From Bacillota bacterium (GTDB lineage Bacteria; Bacillota; Clostridia; Lachnospirales; Cellulosilyticaceae), in assembly GCA_023393125.1 (NCBI GenBank), contig JAEWMQ010000101.1, positions 1 to 64,000 on the forward strand: a DNA stretch of 64,000 nt, written 5' to 3'. The position numbers and the translations under genes were made by a program. Shown here piece by piece: positions 17,652-27,193 of the stretch. The stretch's first letter is position 1; every line of letters starts with the position of its first letter. The notes beneath the pieces were generated by a model. The model saw only the letters and a program-made list of their open reading frames with translations. It did no database searches and was not told the origin of the DNA.

Positions 17652-18011
17652 ATGAAAGAAGCAGAAAATAGATTTCCCATAGAGATAATAATGTTGACAT
17701 ATATCATCATCTATATGATGTATATAGTAACCTTTGGTAGAGGAAGTGAATTATTTTTTGTATTTTTTATTCTAGAAAGATTAATATCTTTTCAATATGA
17801 TGAAGAGCTAGATGAGTATGTCGGTAACATAGAACCAGAAAATGTTTCAGGGAAAATGGTGTTTGTTATTTTTGTGTTAACCTTTTCTCAAATAGGGATA
17901 TTTATTTATGCATTCTTTAAGTATCCTGGCCTATTTATGTTTTTAATGATAGGAGAACTATTGGATCTTGTTAATAGAAAACTTAAAAAGTATATAAAAA
18001 GTAAAAGATAA
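17652..18011 (+). CDS. Small hypothetical membrane protein
   Basis: 119 aa. Hydrophobic segments at about 9-25, 30-45 and 70-105, an acidic central stretch (YDEELDEYVGNIEPENV) and a basic C-terminus (RKLKKYIKSKR). The SD AGGAGAAG precedes the ATG. I do not recognise the family. It follows the DnaA-box cluster directly and is closed by two tandem hairpins, so it is a single-gene unit. Confidence 0.7.
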   Translation: MKEAENRFPIEIIMLTYIIIYMMYIVTFGRGSELFFVFFILERLISFQYDEELDEYVGNIEPENVSGKMVFVIFVLTFSQIGIFIYAFFKYPGLFMFLMIGELLDLVNRKLKKYIKSKR

Positions 18012-18016
18012 AAAGG

Positions 18017-18106
18017 ACGCCTTTATACTGCAGAGTATAGAGGCGTTTACTGAGTTAATAAACACGTCTTCATTTGGCCTAAAAGAGCCTTTTGAAGGCG
18101 TGTTTT
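18017..18106 (+). terminator. Two tandem terminator hairpins
   Basis: The first hairpin is 18017-18029/18034-18046 (13 bp, one G-U). The second, 18061-18106, pairs ACACGTCTTCA with TGAAGGCGTGT and ends in TTTTAATTTT. It is a relative of the hairpin at 4511-4559. Confidence 0.75.
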
Positions 18107-18241
18107 AATTTTGAACAATAGGTTTTTAGTATAAGTATCAAAAAATGTAGAAAATACACTAAAAAACTCAAAAAATGTACAGATGATTAGATAATATTAA
18201 TATATAATGAGCTTATCAAAAGTAAACAGGAGGAACTATTT

Positions 18242-19816
18242 ATGAAATTGGGACTTAAAAGAAAAGCCTGCATGCTTATGTTAGCAATGACTATGACAGC
18301 GGGGGCGGTAACGACACCTTTATATGCAAATAATGTTAGCTTTAAAGAGTTATTAGTAAAAACAGTGGCTATTATTGAAACAGAACCAAACTTTTCTGTT
18401 AATGGTGCATTCCATGAATTAGATTACGGATATCTTTTAAAACCTATCATGAAAGATGGTAAATCAAGTGCAGATACAATGATGGCACCTTTAAGAGATA
18501 TATTTGAAAAACTTGCAGCTACTTATAGTTACAATGAAAAAACAGGCGAAATCAAAATGAAGCTTAATGAGACAACACTTACTATGAAGGTGGGATCAAC
18601 AGAAGCTAAGCTTGGTGATAAAACTTTAAAAGCACCTTACGCGCCAGAGCTTGTAACTAATGAAGATGGAGGTAAGACACTTTACTTACCAGTTAAATTT
18701 GTCTTTGAAAGTTTAGATGCTAGTGTAAGTTGGGATAGTAAAAGATGCCGCTTAGTTGCAACTTGTATTATGACCCCAAGACAAGGTGGCGAAGATTTTA
18801 AAACAGGTGGAGACTGGACATTTGGTACTTTACTTAACAAAGAGGATAGTGAATACGGCAGCGCTACAGCTAAAAAAGTAGCTGATAATATCGTTGGTTT
18901 CCAAAATAGCAACGGTGGTTGGATGAAAGTAGTAGATGCTGTGGATATGACACAGTCAATTAAAGATCAATCAGCTACACTTCTTAAATCTACAATTGAT
19001 AATGATGCAACCATTACTCAAATGAGATTCTTAGCTAAAGTGTATACAGCTACAGGCAATAAAAAATATGCAGAAAGCTTTATGAAAGGTCTTAATTATT
19101 TAGTAGATGGTCAATATGATAATGGTGGTTGGGCACAGTACTTCCCAGTAGCTACAGGTTACTTTAAAAACATCACTATTAATGATAATGCTATGGCTAA
19201 TGTACTTGAACTTTTACTTGATGTTGTACAAGCAGACCCAGGTTATGAATTTGTAACTAAAGAGTATGGTAATAAAATTGCAGAAGTACAAAAATGCATT
19301 GATAAAGGAATCAAATGTATTTTAGATTTACAAATCGAAGTAGATGGTGTTAGAACAGCATGGGCTTCTCAATATGATGAAGTAACACTTGAGCCTACTT
19401 TCGGTAGAGCTTATGAAATCCCATCTATTGCTACGCAAGAAAGTGTAAGAGTGATGCAATTCTTAATGAGACTTGAAAACCCAAGTAAAGAAGTTGTAGA
19501 AGCTGTTAAAGCAGGTATGGCATGGCTTGATAAAGTAAAAATTGAAGGCAAAAAAATGGCTACTATAACAGATTACAGCCTTGAATTCGGTTCAAACCGT
19601 GTACTTGTAGACGATCCAAAATCAACTATATGGGCACGCTTCTATGAAATCGGTAGTGATTTTAGACCAGTATTCTCTGGAAGAGATAGTGTAGTAAAAT
19701 ACAGCATGGATGAAATTTCTTACGAAAGAAGAAATAAATACAGCTGGTATGGTAGTTACTTAAAAGATGAAGTAAAAACGCAATACAATGAATGGCTTAA
19801 AACAGTAACAAAATAG
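18242..19816 (+). CDS. Secreted pectate lyase, PL10 family, with copper-amine-oxidase-like N-terminal domain
   Basis: 524 aa. Signal peptide 1-30 (ending TTPLYAN). Residues about 35-178 resemble a copper-amine-oxidase N-terminal-like domain (TYSYNEKTGEIKMKLNETTL, LYLPVKFVFESLDASVSWD), often used for wall or substrate attachment. Residues about 190-520 form a PL10 (PelA) lyase: IVGFQNSNGGWMK, IDNDATITQMRFLAKVY, YDNGGWAQYFP, ITINDNAMANVLELL, WARFYEIGSDFRPVFSGRD. It should cleave polygalacturonate by beta-elimination outside the cell, supplying the KDG pathway encoded at 24905-28443. It is flanked by terminators and monocistronic. Confidence 0.9.
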   Translation: MKLGLKRKACMLMLAMTMTAGAVTTPLYANNVSFKELLVKTVAIIETEPNFSVNGAFHELDYGYLLKPIMKDGKSSADTMMAPLRDIFEKLAATYSYNEKTGEIKMKLNETTLTMKVGSTEAKLGDKTLKAPYAPELVTNEDGGKTLYLPVKFVFESLDASVSWDSKRCRLVATCIMTPRQGGEDFKTGGDWTFGTLLNKEDSEYGSATAKKVADNIVGFQNSNGGWMKVVDAVDMTQSIKDQSATLLKSTIDNDATITQMRFLAKVYTATGNKKYAESFMKGLNYLVDGQYDNGGWAQYFPVATGYFKNITINDNAMANVLELLLDVVQADPGYEFVTKEYGNKIAEVQKCIDKGIKCILDLQIEVDGVRTAWASQYDEVTLEPTFGRAYEIPSIATQESVRVMQFLMRLENPSKEVVEAVKAGMAWLDKVKIEGKKMATITDYSLEFGSNRVLVDDPKSTIWARFYEIGSDFRPVFSGRDSVVKYSMDEISYERRNKYSWYGSYLKDEVKTQYNEWLKTVTK

Positions 19817-19885
19817 ATAAAGCATATAGTAAGATGCATACATAATAAATTGGTCCCCCCAATTGTATTATTTAATCATGCATAA

Positions 19886-19942
19886 AAAAAGTACAATTAC
19901 TTTAATGGGCAATGTTTCATTAAGGGAATTGTACTTTTATTT
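19886..19942 (+). terminator. Terminator after the pectate lyase
   Basis: Long hairpin pairing GTACAATT with AATTGTAC, extended internally by TTAATG/CATTAA, then TTTTATTTTTT. A short AATTGG/CCAATT palindrome around CCCCCC at 19849-19865 precedes it. The rest of 19817-20110 has no gene. Confidence 0.75.
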
Positions 19943-20110
19943 TTTGATAGTAATTAACCTATATGTACGAATAAACTAAAAACCCATTCTTAAGGAATCG
20001 TAAGAAACCTATTTAGCCCTTTGTAATATCACTTTATTATAATCTATTTATAAAGGAGGCTAATCTCAGTTATAATAAACGTAAGAATATAGAGAAGGTG
20101 GGAAAAGCGT

Positions 20111-20809
20111 ATGACGTATACCGTATTAGTTTGTGATGATGATAAGCTTATTGTTAACTCTATAGCACTTCATTTACAAAAAGAAGGCTATCGTGTCTTG
20201 AAAGCTTATAATGGCGTAGAAGCCTTGGAAACCATAGAAAAGCAAGAGGTTCATCTTATATTGATGGATATTATGATGCCTCAGTTAGATGGCTTATCAG
20301 CTACGTTAAAAATAAGACAGGAAAAAAATATTCCTATCATCATTCTATCAGCTAAAAGTGAAGATACGGATAAAATAGCAGGACTTAATTTAGGGGCAGA
20401 TGACTATATGACAAAGCCTTTTAATACTTTTGAGCTTTTAGCAAGAGTGAAGTCTCAGCTTAGACGTTATACCAAACTAGGAGCTATGCAGCAAACACCT
20501 CAGCTTTTAATGACAGGTGGTTTGTGCATGGATACAGGTGCTAGTACGGTTTATGTAGATGGAGAATTAATAAGATTGACTCCTACAGAATACAAAATTT
20601 TGCAATATCTCATGGTTAATATGGGACAGGTCTTATCTATGCATCAGATTTACGAAAACGTATGGCACGATACACCTTTCGCACCAGAGAATACGGTAGC
20701 TGTTCACATCCGTAGACTAAGAGAAAAAATTGAGATTAATCCCAAAGAACCAAAGTATATAAAGGTGGTGTGGGGTAGTGGATACCTGGTGGAAAAAATT
20801 AATTTATAG
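20111..20809 (+). CDS. OmpR-family response regulator
   Basis: 232 aa. Receiver domain with acidic pocket CDDDK and phospho-acceptor Asp53 in LILMDIMMPQLDG, SAK at the conserved Thr/Lys region, and GADDYMTKPF. The C-terminal winged helix (about 130-230) has LTPTEYKILQYLM and VAVHIRRLREKIE...VWGSGYLVE. AGAAGGTGG lies upstream. The next gene, its kinase, overlaps by 32 bp. Target genes are not evident from position. Confidence 0.94.
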   Translation: MTYTVLVCDDDKLIVNSIALHLQKEGYRVLKAYNGVEALETIEKQEVHLILMDIMMPQLDGLSATLKIRQEKNIPIIILSAKSEDTDKIAGLNLGADDYMTKPFNTFELLARVKSQLRRYTKLGAMQQTPQLLMTGGLCMDTGASTVYVDGELIRLTPTEYKILQYLMVNMGQVLSMHQIYENVWHDTPFAPENTVAVHIRRLREKIEINPKEPKYIKVVWGSGYLVEKINL

Positions 20810-22958
20810 TAGTTGGCTTAAGGTTATTGCTGTTTTAGGATTTTTTGTAGTAGGATTTTTAGCGCTGTTTAGCTTTTTAAGTATTCAAGTAACACCCAGT
20901 CAAAATAGCATTTATGATACGTACTATTTTAATGATGCCTTTATTGGGAAGGCGGGTTATGTAAGGGACTATATTGTGCGTTATAGAAATGAGGCCATTA
21001 TAGATACTATAACAGAAGCAGATATTCAGAAATATAAGGAAGCTCATGCAGAGGCTTTAACAGATGAAGCAGCTAAGAAAATGATTATAAAAGACCGACA
21101 AAATTATCTAATGAGCATAGATAATGCAATTAATAAAAATAATGTAAATGTGGATTTCTATGCTAAAAGTCTTAAAGATAATGTTGTCCTTACAAATATG
21201 GATGCTTCTATTGGTGAAGAGAACATCATTCAAGATTTAACTAGTAGAGAAGTATACTTAGTAGGTGATGGTCATTATATTTATGATAGAAGCTATTATT
21301 TAGGGCGTTATGATAGTGATGGATTCTATAATGGTGTAAATGCATATGGCATATATGAGAACAATAATAATACAATAACTCATCATGATTATTATACTGG
21401 TGAAGGCTTTGATGATGAGGGGCAGTATAAAGTTTATGTGGCACTTAAACAACCACTTGAAGCCGGGGATGTATTTTATGCCTATGAGCAGAATTTTGAA
21501 AAAGCCCAAAAGCTTAAAGAGATTACTAATCAAATGATTGCTTATATAGCAATAATAGGTGCTATATTAGTTATTTATTGGGTAATAGCAGTAGGAAGAA
21601 GTAGTAAAAAAGAAGGGATTAGTCTTAATAGTTTTGATAAAGTACCTTTTGAAATTCAATTAATAGGCTTAGGTATCATGACTGTGGCTTTTATAGCGTC
21701 TATTATTGGGATAGATGATTCGTTCAGCCTAGTGAATTATTTACCTTATATAGGAAAAGGAAGTAGCTATGCAAGTATAGTCCTAGCTAGTTTAGTATTT
21801 GTGGTGAGTAGTATTTATGTGGGTACTGGGTTAGCAGTAGTAAGCAGCCTAATTAAGCATATAAAAAACAAGAGTTTAAAAGAATACATTGGTGTTATCC
21901 GTTTCAGCAAACAACTCAAGAATTATTTACTGACGGAGCGAAAACTTACTACAGTAGTTGTGATTATACTTGGTGTTAATGCTGTAGCTATAGTGATTAT
22001 TATATTGGGAACCTTGGCATTAGAATCCTTTGGCGTGCTATTCATATTAACACTAGCTTGGAGCGGTGTTCTAGCTCTTGGCATGTTTAAAGTAGTCTTT
22101 GATTATAGACGTATTTTAGAGGGTACCAAAGCAATCGCATCAGGAGATCTTAATCATAAAATTCACTTAGAAAAAGCCTTGCCAGTATTAGTAGATCTAG
22201 CAGATACTATTAATACTATGGGGACAGGTCTTGAAAAAGCTGTAGAACACTCAGTAAAAAGTGAACGTTTAAAAGCTGAACTGATTACTAATGTATCTCA
22301 TGATTTAAAAACACCTTTAACTTCAATTATTAGTTATATTGACTTGTTAAAGGGAGAGGAGATTAATAATGAAACGGCTAAAGAATATATAGGGATACTT
22401 GATGAAAGAAGTGGTCGTTTAAAGCAACTTGTTGAAGATTTAGTGGAAGCATCTAAAGCAGTCACTGGCAATATAGAAGCTAAATTAGAACCTTTTATGT
22501 TAGATGAACTAGTACTTCAAGCTGTAGGGGAATATACAGATAGATTAGAAGCACAAGGCTTACAGCTTATTACAAGTCAGGTTAAACCAGTTAAGGTATT
22601 AGGTGATAGCAGACACATGTGGCGAGTAGTGGAAAATCTACTTTCTAATGTAAGTAAATATGCGTTGCCACATACAAGAGCATATATTGAAGTATTAAAT
22701 GAAGGGGAATATGGGATTTTTATTATAAAGAACATTTCAAAAGATGCACTTAACATTAATCCTAATGAGTTAACAGAACGTTTTGTAAGGGGAGATGCCT
22801 CTAGAACCACAGAGGGTTCTGGTTTAGGCTTAGCCATAGCCCAAAGTCTTATGCATCTCCAAGCAGGTCAGATGACTATTAGTATAGATGGAGATTTATT
22901 TAAGGTAGAAGTAAGAATACCTAGTATCAAAGATACTGTTTCGTTAGATAAAAAATAG
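20778..22958 (+). CDS. Membrane sensor histidine kinase
   Basis: 726 aa, GTG start inside the end of the response regulator gene, with GGTGGTG upstream. One N-terminal helix, an extracytoplasmic domain of about 210 residues (about 40-255, Tyr/Asn-rich), then a bundle of about six membrane helices to 440, a HAMP-like linker, HisKA with His508 in NVSHDLKTPLTSIISYIDLL, N-box VVENLLSNVSKYALP and G-box GSGLGLAIAQSL. The large multi-helix sensor part is uncommon and its ligand unknown. It is translationally coupled to its regulator. Confidence 0.92.
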   Translation: MDTWWKKLIYSSWLKVIAVLGFFVVGFLALFSFLSIQVTPSQNSIYDTYYFNDAFIGKAGYVRDYIVRYRNEAIIDTITEADIQKYKEAHAEALTDEAAKKMIIKDRQNYLMSIDNAINKNNVNVDFYAKSLKDNVVLTNMDASIGEENIIQDLTSREVYLVGDGHYIYDRSYYLGRYDSDGFYNGVNAYGIYENNNNTITHHDYYTGEGFDDEGQYKVYVALKQPLEAGDVFYAYEQNFEKAQKLKEITNQMIAYIAIIGAILVIYWVIAVGRSSKKEGISLNSFDKVPFEIQLIGLGIMTVAFIASIIGIDDSFSLVNYLPYIGKGSSYASIVLASLVFVVSSIYVGTGLAVVSSLIKHIKNKSLKEYIGVIRFSKQLKNYLLTERKLTTVVVIILGVNAVAIVIIILGTLALESFGVLFILTLAWSGVLALGMFKVVFDYRRILEGTKAIASGDLNHKIHLEKALPVLVDLADTINTMGTGLEKAVEHSVKSERLKAELITNVSHDLKTPLTSIISYIDLLKGEEINNETAKEYIGILDERSGRLKQLVEDLVEASKAVTGNIEAKLEPFMLDELVLQAVGEYTDRLEAQGLQLITSQVKPVKVLGDSRHMWRVVENLLSNVSKYALPHTRAYIEVLNEGEYGIFIIKNISKDALNINPNELTERFVRGDASRTTEGSGLGLAIAQSLMHLQAGQMTISIDGDLFKVEVRIPSIKDTVSLDKK

Positions 22959-23018
22959 TGAATGAATTTGCATTTATCATGGTGACTTCAATAGTCATAA
23001 AATATGATGAATACAAGG

Positions 23019-23057
23019 AAAGCTCCGTACATAAAAATTTAGTACGGAGCTTTTTTG
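23019..23057 (+). terminator. Terminator after the two-component operon
   Basis: 12-bp stem AAAGCTCCGTAC (23019-23030) / GTACGGAGCTTT (23042-23053), then a T run. The rest of 22959-23285 is AT-rich and shows no other feature. Confidence 0.85.
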
Positions 23058-23285
23058 TTTTGCAATTTATTTGAGGTAAAAAAATTTTTAGAACATAATA
23101 ATATAGTGAACAATAATCTATTAATCCTTTGTTAAATGTGATAATATAAAATAAAATATTCGGTAATATTAACGAAACCGTTGTGCATAGCAAAATAAGG
23201 AATATATATTTATTGATAAAACATTTAATAGTTAGGCATATTAAATATAAAGAGATAGACGACAAAAAGGGATAAGGAGGAGTCT

Positions 23286-23813
23286 ATGATCATTGATGAG
23301 ATATTAGGTATACAAAAAATAGAAAGTAGAAATATTAAAATAACAACAAGGCAGGCTGTAAGAGCCATTGTTTTAAAAGACAATAAAATACTCATGGTAC
23401 ACACGAATAAGGGAGACTATAAATTCCCGGGTGGAGGTATTAAGAGGCAAGAAAGTCATGAAGAAGCTTTACGTAGAGAAGTGATTGAGGAAACGGGATA
23501 TATTATAGAAGAGATGGGGAAACGTGCAGGGATTATCGTTCAAAGAAACCCCAATCAATTTGACACTTCTGGCATCTTTGAAATGACTTCTTATTATTAT
23601 TTTTGTAATGTTAAAACCAATAAGACTAAGCAACATCTAGATAAATATGAAGAAGAACAAGAATTTGAACCTAGATGGATAGAATTAGATGAAGTGATTG
23701 CTAAGAATGAGGCCATTCTCACACAAAAAGGAACACAAATTAATCCTTGGGTTTATAGAGAAACCTTGGCATTAAGAAGGCTTAAGGAATCAGGTGTTAT
23801 ACCTGAATATTGA
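23286..23813 (+). CDS. Nudix hydrolase
   Basis: 175 aa. A complete Nudix box spans residues 50-72 (G-x5-E-x7-REVIEETGY), preceded by the substrate strand AVRAIVLKDNKILMVHT. GGAGGAG precedes the ATG. The family hydrolyses nucleoside diphosphates linked to other groups; the substrate cannot be told. Monocistronic, closed by a strong hairpin that also faces the reverse gene downstream. Confidence 0.9.
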   Translation: MIIDEILGIQKIESRNIKITTRQAVRAIVLKDNKILMVHTNKGDYKFPGGGIKRQESHEEALRREVIEETGYIIEEMGKRAGIIVQRNPNQFDTSGIFEMTSYYYFCNVKTNKTKQHLDKYEEEQEFEPRWIELDEVIAKNEAILTQKGTQINPWVYRETLALRRLKESGVIPEY

Positions 23814-23835
23814 GATTATATTTTTTTACTTATAT

Positions 23836-23879
23836 AAAAGGAATAGACCGATAGCATTATAGGAGGTCTATTCCTTTTT
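23836..23879. terminator. Bidirectional terminator
   Basis: 14-bp perfect stem AAAAGGAATAGACC (23836-23849) / GGTCTATTCCTTTT (23865-23878) between convergent genes. Confidence 0.85.
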
Positions 23880-23884
23880 GTGTT

Positions 23885-24538
23885 TTATTCATTTTCTAGA
23901 TTTTGTCTTGTTATTTCTAAGTAGTTATATAGTGTAAATTTAGAGATATTTAAAAACTCACAAACACGGTCACCAGACTTAGTAATGAGAAAGGCACCCT
24001 TACTATCTAAGAAACTGATTATCTGCATTTTTTGATCCTTATTAAGATGAGTGGTTGGTTTTTCAAACATGTTTTCACATTGAGTAAGAAGGTTGTCCAT
24101 GAGCTGATTAACATCTGTAGTGAAAAGTTCGTTAGAAGAAGGTGCAGGTGTAGAATACCTGTTAAATTGTTTGAGATATTCCTCACATTTTAGGGTGTCT
24201 GTTATATCCATGTTAATACAAATGGCACCAATATTTGTTCCAGCATCGTCTTGTATAAACATAGAGGAACCACGAATGATTTTACCATTTCGCATATGTA
24301 CAATTTTGTTGTAAATGGATGTATCAGAGATCATCTTGCTTAGTACCTCTAGCCCCCAGTTACCACCACAATCCCCTACCTTACGGCCTGTAATATAGCC
24401 ATTACGAATATCTACTATACTATGCTCATATTCTTTTGTGTTGTCATGAAGTACAATTTCGCAGTTAGTACCAAGGTGATTTTCTAATAAGTCTAGGATA
24501 CTTGTAAACATCTCAATATTATCATAAATGGTTTTCAT
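23885..24538 (-). CDS. YheO-like PAS / helix-turn-helix transcriptional regulator
   Basis: 217 aa. The N-terminal YheO-type PAS domain (about 1-130) has LGTNCEIVLHDNTKEYEHSIVDIRNGYITGRKVGD and GSSMFIQDDAGTNIGAICINMDIT. The C-terminal helix-turn-helix (about 160-215) has ISFLDSKGAFLITKSGDRVCEFLNISKFTLYNYLE. It is divergent from the KDPG aldolase gene across a 366-bp region and may control it, although this is only positional. The ATG at 24538 follows an AGGGGG-type SD. Confidence 0.85.
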   Translation of the reverse strand: MKTIYDNIEMFTSILDLLENHLGTNCEIVLHDNTKEYEHSIVDIRNGYITGRKVGDCGGNWGLEVLSKMISDTSIYNKIVHMRNGKIIRGSSMFIQDDAGTNIGAICINMDITDTLKCEEYLKQFNRYSTPAPSSNELFTTDVNQLMDNLLTQCENMFEKPTTHLNKDQKMQIISFLDSKGAFLITKSGDRVCEFLNISKFTLYNYLEITRQNLENE

Positions 24539-24904
24539 AGTTACCCCCTAAGTATTATTAATACTTATAAGTATAGCACAATTAGTGTATAAATAAATAA
24601 AAAAAGTACAGTTTTATCTAAAAAATACAAATATATTGTATAACAAATAATAAGTAGACTATTAAGGAGGATTTTTAATATAAATAAAAATAAGTAAGGA
24701 TACCAAAATAAAATATTAGAATAGCACTTAATATGTAGCAATTTATATCAAACTTTATGTAAATCGCCAACATAAGTCTTAAAAAAAGTGTTAAAATAAC
24801 TGTACATATAAAAAATAATAATATATAATTTGATTATAATTGAAATAATCAGATTTAAAGAAATTAAGTAAAATATTTAGGAGTCTACAAGGAGGCCAGG
24901 GGTA
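24539..24904. other. AT-rich divergent intergenic region
   Basis: 366 bp between the YheO-type regulator (reverse) and the aldolase (forward). It holds the SD of the aldolase (ACAAGGAGG, 24889-24897). Another strong SD-like word, AAGGAGG, at 24664-24670 has no start codon at a usable distance. No riboswitch, hairpin or clear operator was recognised. Confidence 0.5.
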
Positions 24905-25867
24905 ATGAGTAACGTTCTTGAGCAAATTGGTGCATATGGTATTGTACCAGTAGTAGTAGTTAATAAAATTGAAGAAGCAAAACCACTTGCAAAAGCATTA
25001 TGTGATGGAGGTCTTCCAGTTGCGGAAGTAACTTTTAGAACAGCGTGTGCAAAAGAAGCAATCAGCATTATGGCAAAGGAATATCCAGAAATGTTAATTG
25101 GAGCAGGTACAGTTCTTACAACCGATCAAGTTGATGAAGCAGTGGAAGCTGGTGCTAAATTCATCGTAAGTCCAGGACTTAATCCAAAAGTAGTTAAATA
25201 TTGTGTAGATAAAGGAATCCCTGTTACACCAGGCTGTGCTAACCCATCAGATGTTGAGCAAGCTATCGAACTCGGTCTTAACGTAGTAAAAATCTTCCCA
25301 GCTGAAGCAGTTGGTGGTATTAAACTTATTAAATCAATGGCTGGCCCATATACAAATATGAAATTCATGCCTACAGGCGGAATCAATGCTAAAAACCTTA
25401 ATGACTACTTATCATTTGATAAAATCATTGCTTGTGGTGGTAGCTGGATGGTAGATCCTAGCTTAGTAGCAGCAGGAGAATTTGATAAAATCACAGAAAT
25501 GACAAAAGAAGCAGTAACACAAATGTTAGGCTTTGAACTTGCACACGTTGGTATCAACGCAGATTCAGAAGCAGCAGCTTCAGAAATCGCAGCAGGTTTC
25601 GATGGTTTATTCAATACATCAGTTAAAGAAGGCAATAGCTCAATTTTTGCTGGTAAAGGTATTGAAGTTATGAAATCTCCATATCTTGGAGCAAAAGGTC
25701 ATATTGCATACAAAACAAACTACATTGAAAGAGCAGTAGCTTACCTTAAAGCTAAAGGCGTTAAAATCAATGAAGAGTCAGCTAAATACAATGCAAAAGG
25801 TAAACTTGCAGCTATTTATTTACAAGAAGAAATTGGTGGATTTGCTATTCACTTATTACAAAAATAA
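24905..25867 (+). CDS. KDPG/KHG aldolase with C-terminal VOC-like domain
   Basis: 320 aa, about 105 longer than the usual aldolase. Residues 1-212 are a 2-keto-3-deoxy-6-phosphogluconate / 4-hydroxy-2-oxoglutarate aldolase with Glu41 (PVAEVTFRT), Schiff-base Lys129 (NVVKIFPAE) and phosphate loop MPTGGIN. Residues about 215-320 look like a glyoxalase/VOC half-barrel: ELAHVGINADSEAAASEIAAGF at its start and GHIAYKTNYIERAVAYLKAKG and GGFAIHLLQK at its end. It splits KDPG into pyruvate and glyceraldehyde-3-phosphate. Two KDG-kinase-like genes follow. The role of the added domain is unknown. The SD is excellent. Confidence 0.9.
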   Translation: MSNVLEQIGAYGIVPVVVVNKIEEAKPLAKALCDGGLPVAEVTFRTACAKEAISIMAKEYPEMLIGAGTVLTTDQVDEAVEAGAKFIVSPGLNPKVVKYCVDKGIPVTPGCANPSDVEQAIELGLNVVKIFPAEAVGGIKLIKSMAGPYTNMKFMPTGGINAKNLNDYLSFDKIIACGGSWMVDPSLVAAGEFDKITEMTKEAVTQMLGFELAHVGINADSEAAASEIAAGFDGLFNTSVKEGNSSIFAGKGIEVMKSPYLGAKGHIAYKTNYIERAVAYLKAKGVKINEESAKYNAKGKLAAIYLQEEIGGFAIHLLQK

Positions 25868-26121
25868 TGGCAGCCTAGAACATAAACTAGCAATTTTAAA
25901 TACTTGATTAAAGTACAAATTATTAAAAGACGTGACTAACAACAAAGAGTCTTTTGAATTACATAAACACTGTTAAATAACTCACTAGCAATAATAACTT
26001 AGACTATACAAAGTACTAGACCTATAAAATTTCTTAGCTATTGGACTCTAAGAATAACCGGATAGAGCTAGCAAACTTAATTAATAAATTTGTTTAAAAT
26101 TAATAAATAGGAGAATAAACG

Positions 26122-27147
26122 ATGAACAATAAAGTAGTAACTTTCGGCGAAATTATGTTAAGACTTGCACCAAATGGATACTTAAGATTTAACCAAGTAG
26201 ATCAATTCCAAGCTACATACGGTGGTGGAGAAGCTAACGTAGCAGTTTCTCTTGCTAACTATGGTTTAGATGCAGAATTCGTTACAAAATTACCAGCACA
26301 TGAAATCGGTCAAGCAGCTATCAACGATCTTCGTAGATATGGTGTAGAAACAAAACACATTGCTCGTGGTGGAGAAAGAATTGGTATTTACTTCTTAGAA
26401 AAAGGTGCTTCTCAAAGACCTTCAAAAGTAATCTATGATAGAAATCATTCTTCAATCATGGAAGCAACAACAGCTGACTTCAACTGGGATGAAATCTTTG
26501 AAGGTGCAACATGGTTCCACTTTACAGGAATCACACCTGCATTAGGTGACAATGCAGCAGCTATCTGTTTAGAAGCTTGTAAAGCAGCTAAAGCTAAAGG
26601 TGTTAAAGTAAGCTGTGACCTTAACTATAGAAAAAAATTATGGACAAGAGAAAAAGCTGGTCAAGTAATGGCTGGACTTATGGAATATGTAGACGTATGT
26701 ATTGCTAATGAAGAAGATGCAGCAGATGTATTTGGTATTCATGCAGCAGGTACTGACGTAACAAAAGGCGAAGTTAACCATGATGGTTATAAAGATGTAG
26801 CTAAGCAACTTAAAGATAGATTTGGATTTGAATATGTAGCAATCACTCTTAGAGAATCAATCTCAGCTAGTGATAACAACTGGGCAGCAATGTTATACAA
26901 CGGCGAAGATTACTTCTTCTCTAAAAAATATGCAGTACGTATTGTTGACCGTGTAGGTGGAGGAGATTCATTTGGCGGTGGTCTTATCTACTCATTAGTT
27001 AACAACTATGAACCACAAGCAGCAATCGAATTTGCAGTTGCAGCTTCATGTTTAAAACACACAATCGAAGGTGACTTTAACCGTGTATCAGTAGCAGAGG
27101 TTCAATCTCTTGCTGGCGGAGATGGTTCTGGTCGCGTTCAAAGATAA
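26122..27147 (+). CDS. kdgK: 2-dehydro-3-deoxygluconokinase (PfkB family)
   Basis: 341 aa. Ribokinase-fold kinase: VTFGEIMLRLAPNGYLRFNQ opening, GGGEANVAVSLANYG substrate loop, VSCDLNYRKKLW, and DRVGGGDSFGGGLIYSL with the catalytic Asp. The opening and length match clostridial KDG kinases that phosphorylate 2-keto-3-deoxygluconate to KDPG, the substrate of the aldolase gene upstream. The 254-bp gap to that gene shows no clear terminator. A second PfkB kinase follows, so the division of labour is uncertain. Confidence 0.88.
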   Translation: MNNKVVTFGEIMLRLAPNGYLRFNQVDQFQATYGGGEANVAVSLANYGLDAEFVTKLPAHEIGQAAINDLRRYGVETKHIARGGERIGIYFLEKGASQRPSKVIYDRNHSSIMEATTADFNWDEIFEGATWFHFTGITPALGDNAAAICLEACKAAKAKGVKVSCDLNYRKKLWTREKAGQVMAGLMEYVDVCIANEEDAADVFGIHAAGTDVTKGEVNHDGYKDVAKQLKDRFGFEYVAITLRESISASDNNWAAMLYNGEDYFFSKKYAVRIVDRVGGGDSFGGGLIYSLVNNYEPQAAIEFAVAASCLKHTIEGDFNRVSVAEVQSLAGGDGSGRVQR

Positions 27148-27193
27148 GTTATTAGCGAAACATATAACCCTTTATCCTAGTGCAATGCGCTAA

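Noticed and set aside
24664..24690. Strong SD-like AAGGAGG suggesting a small gene before the aldolase
   Set aside because: No ATG, GTG or TTG with a continuing frame lies at a usable distance.
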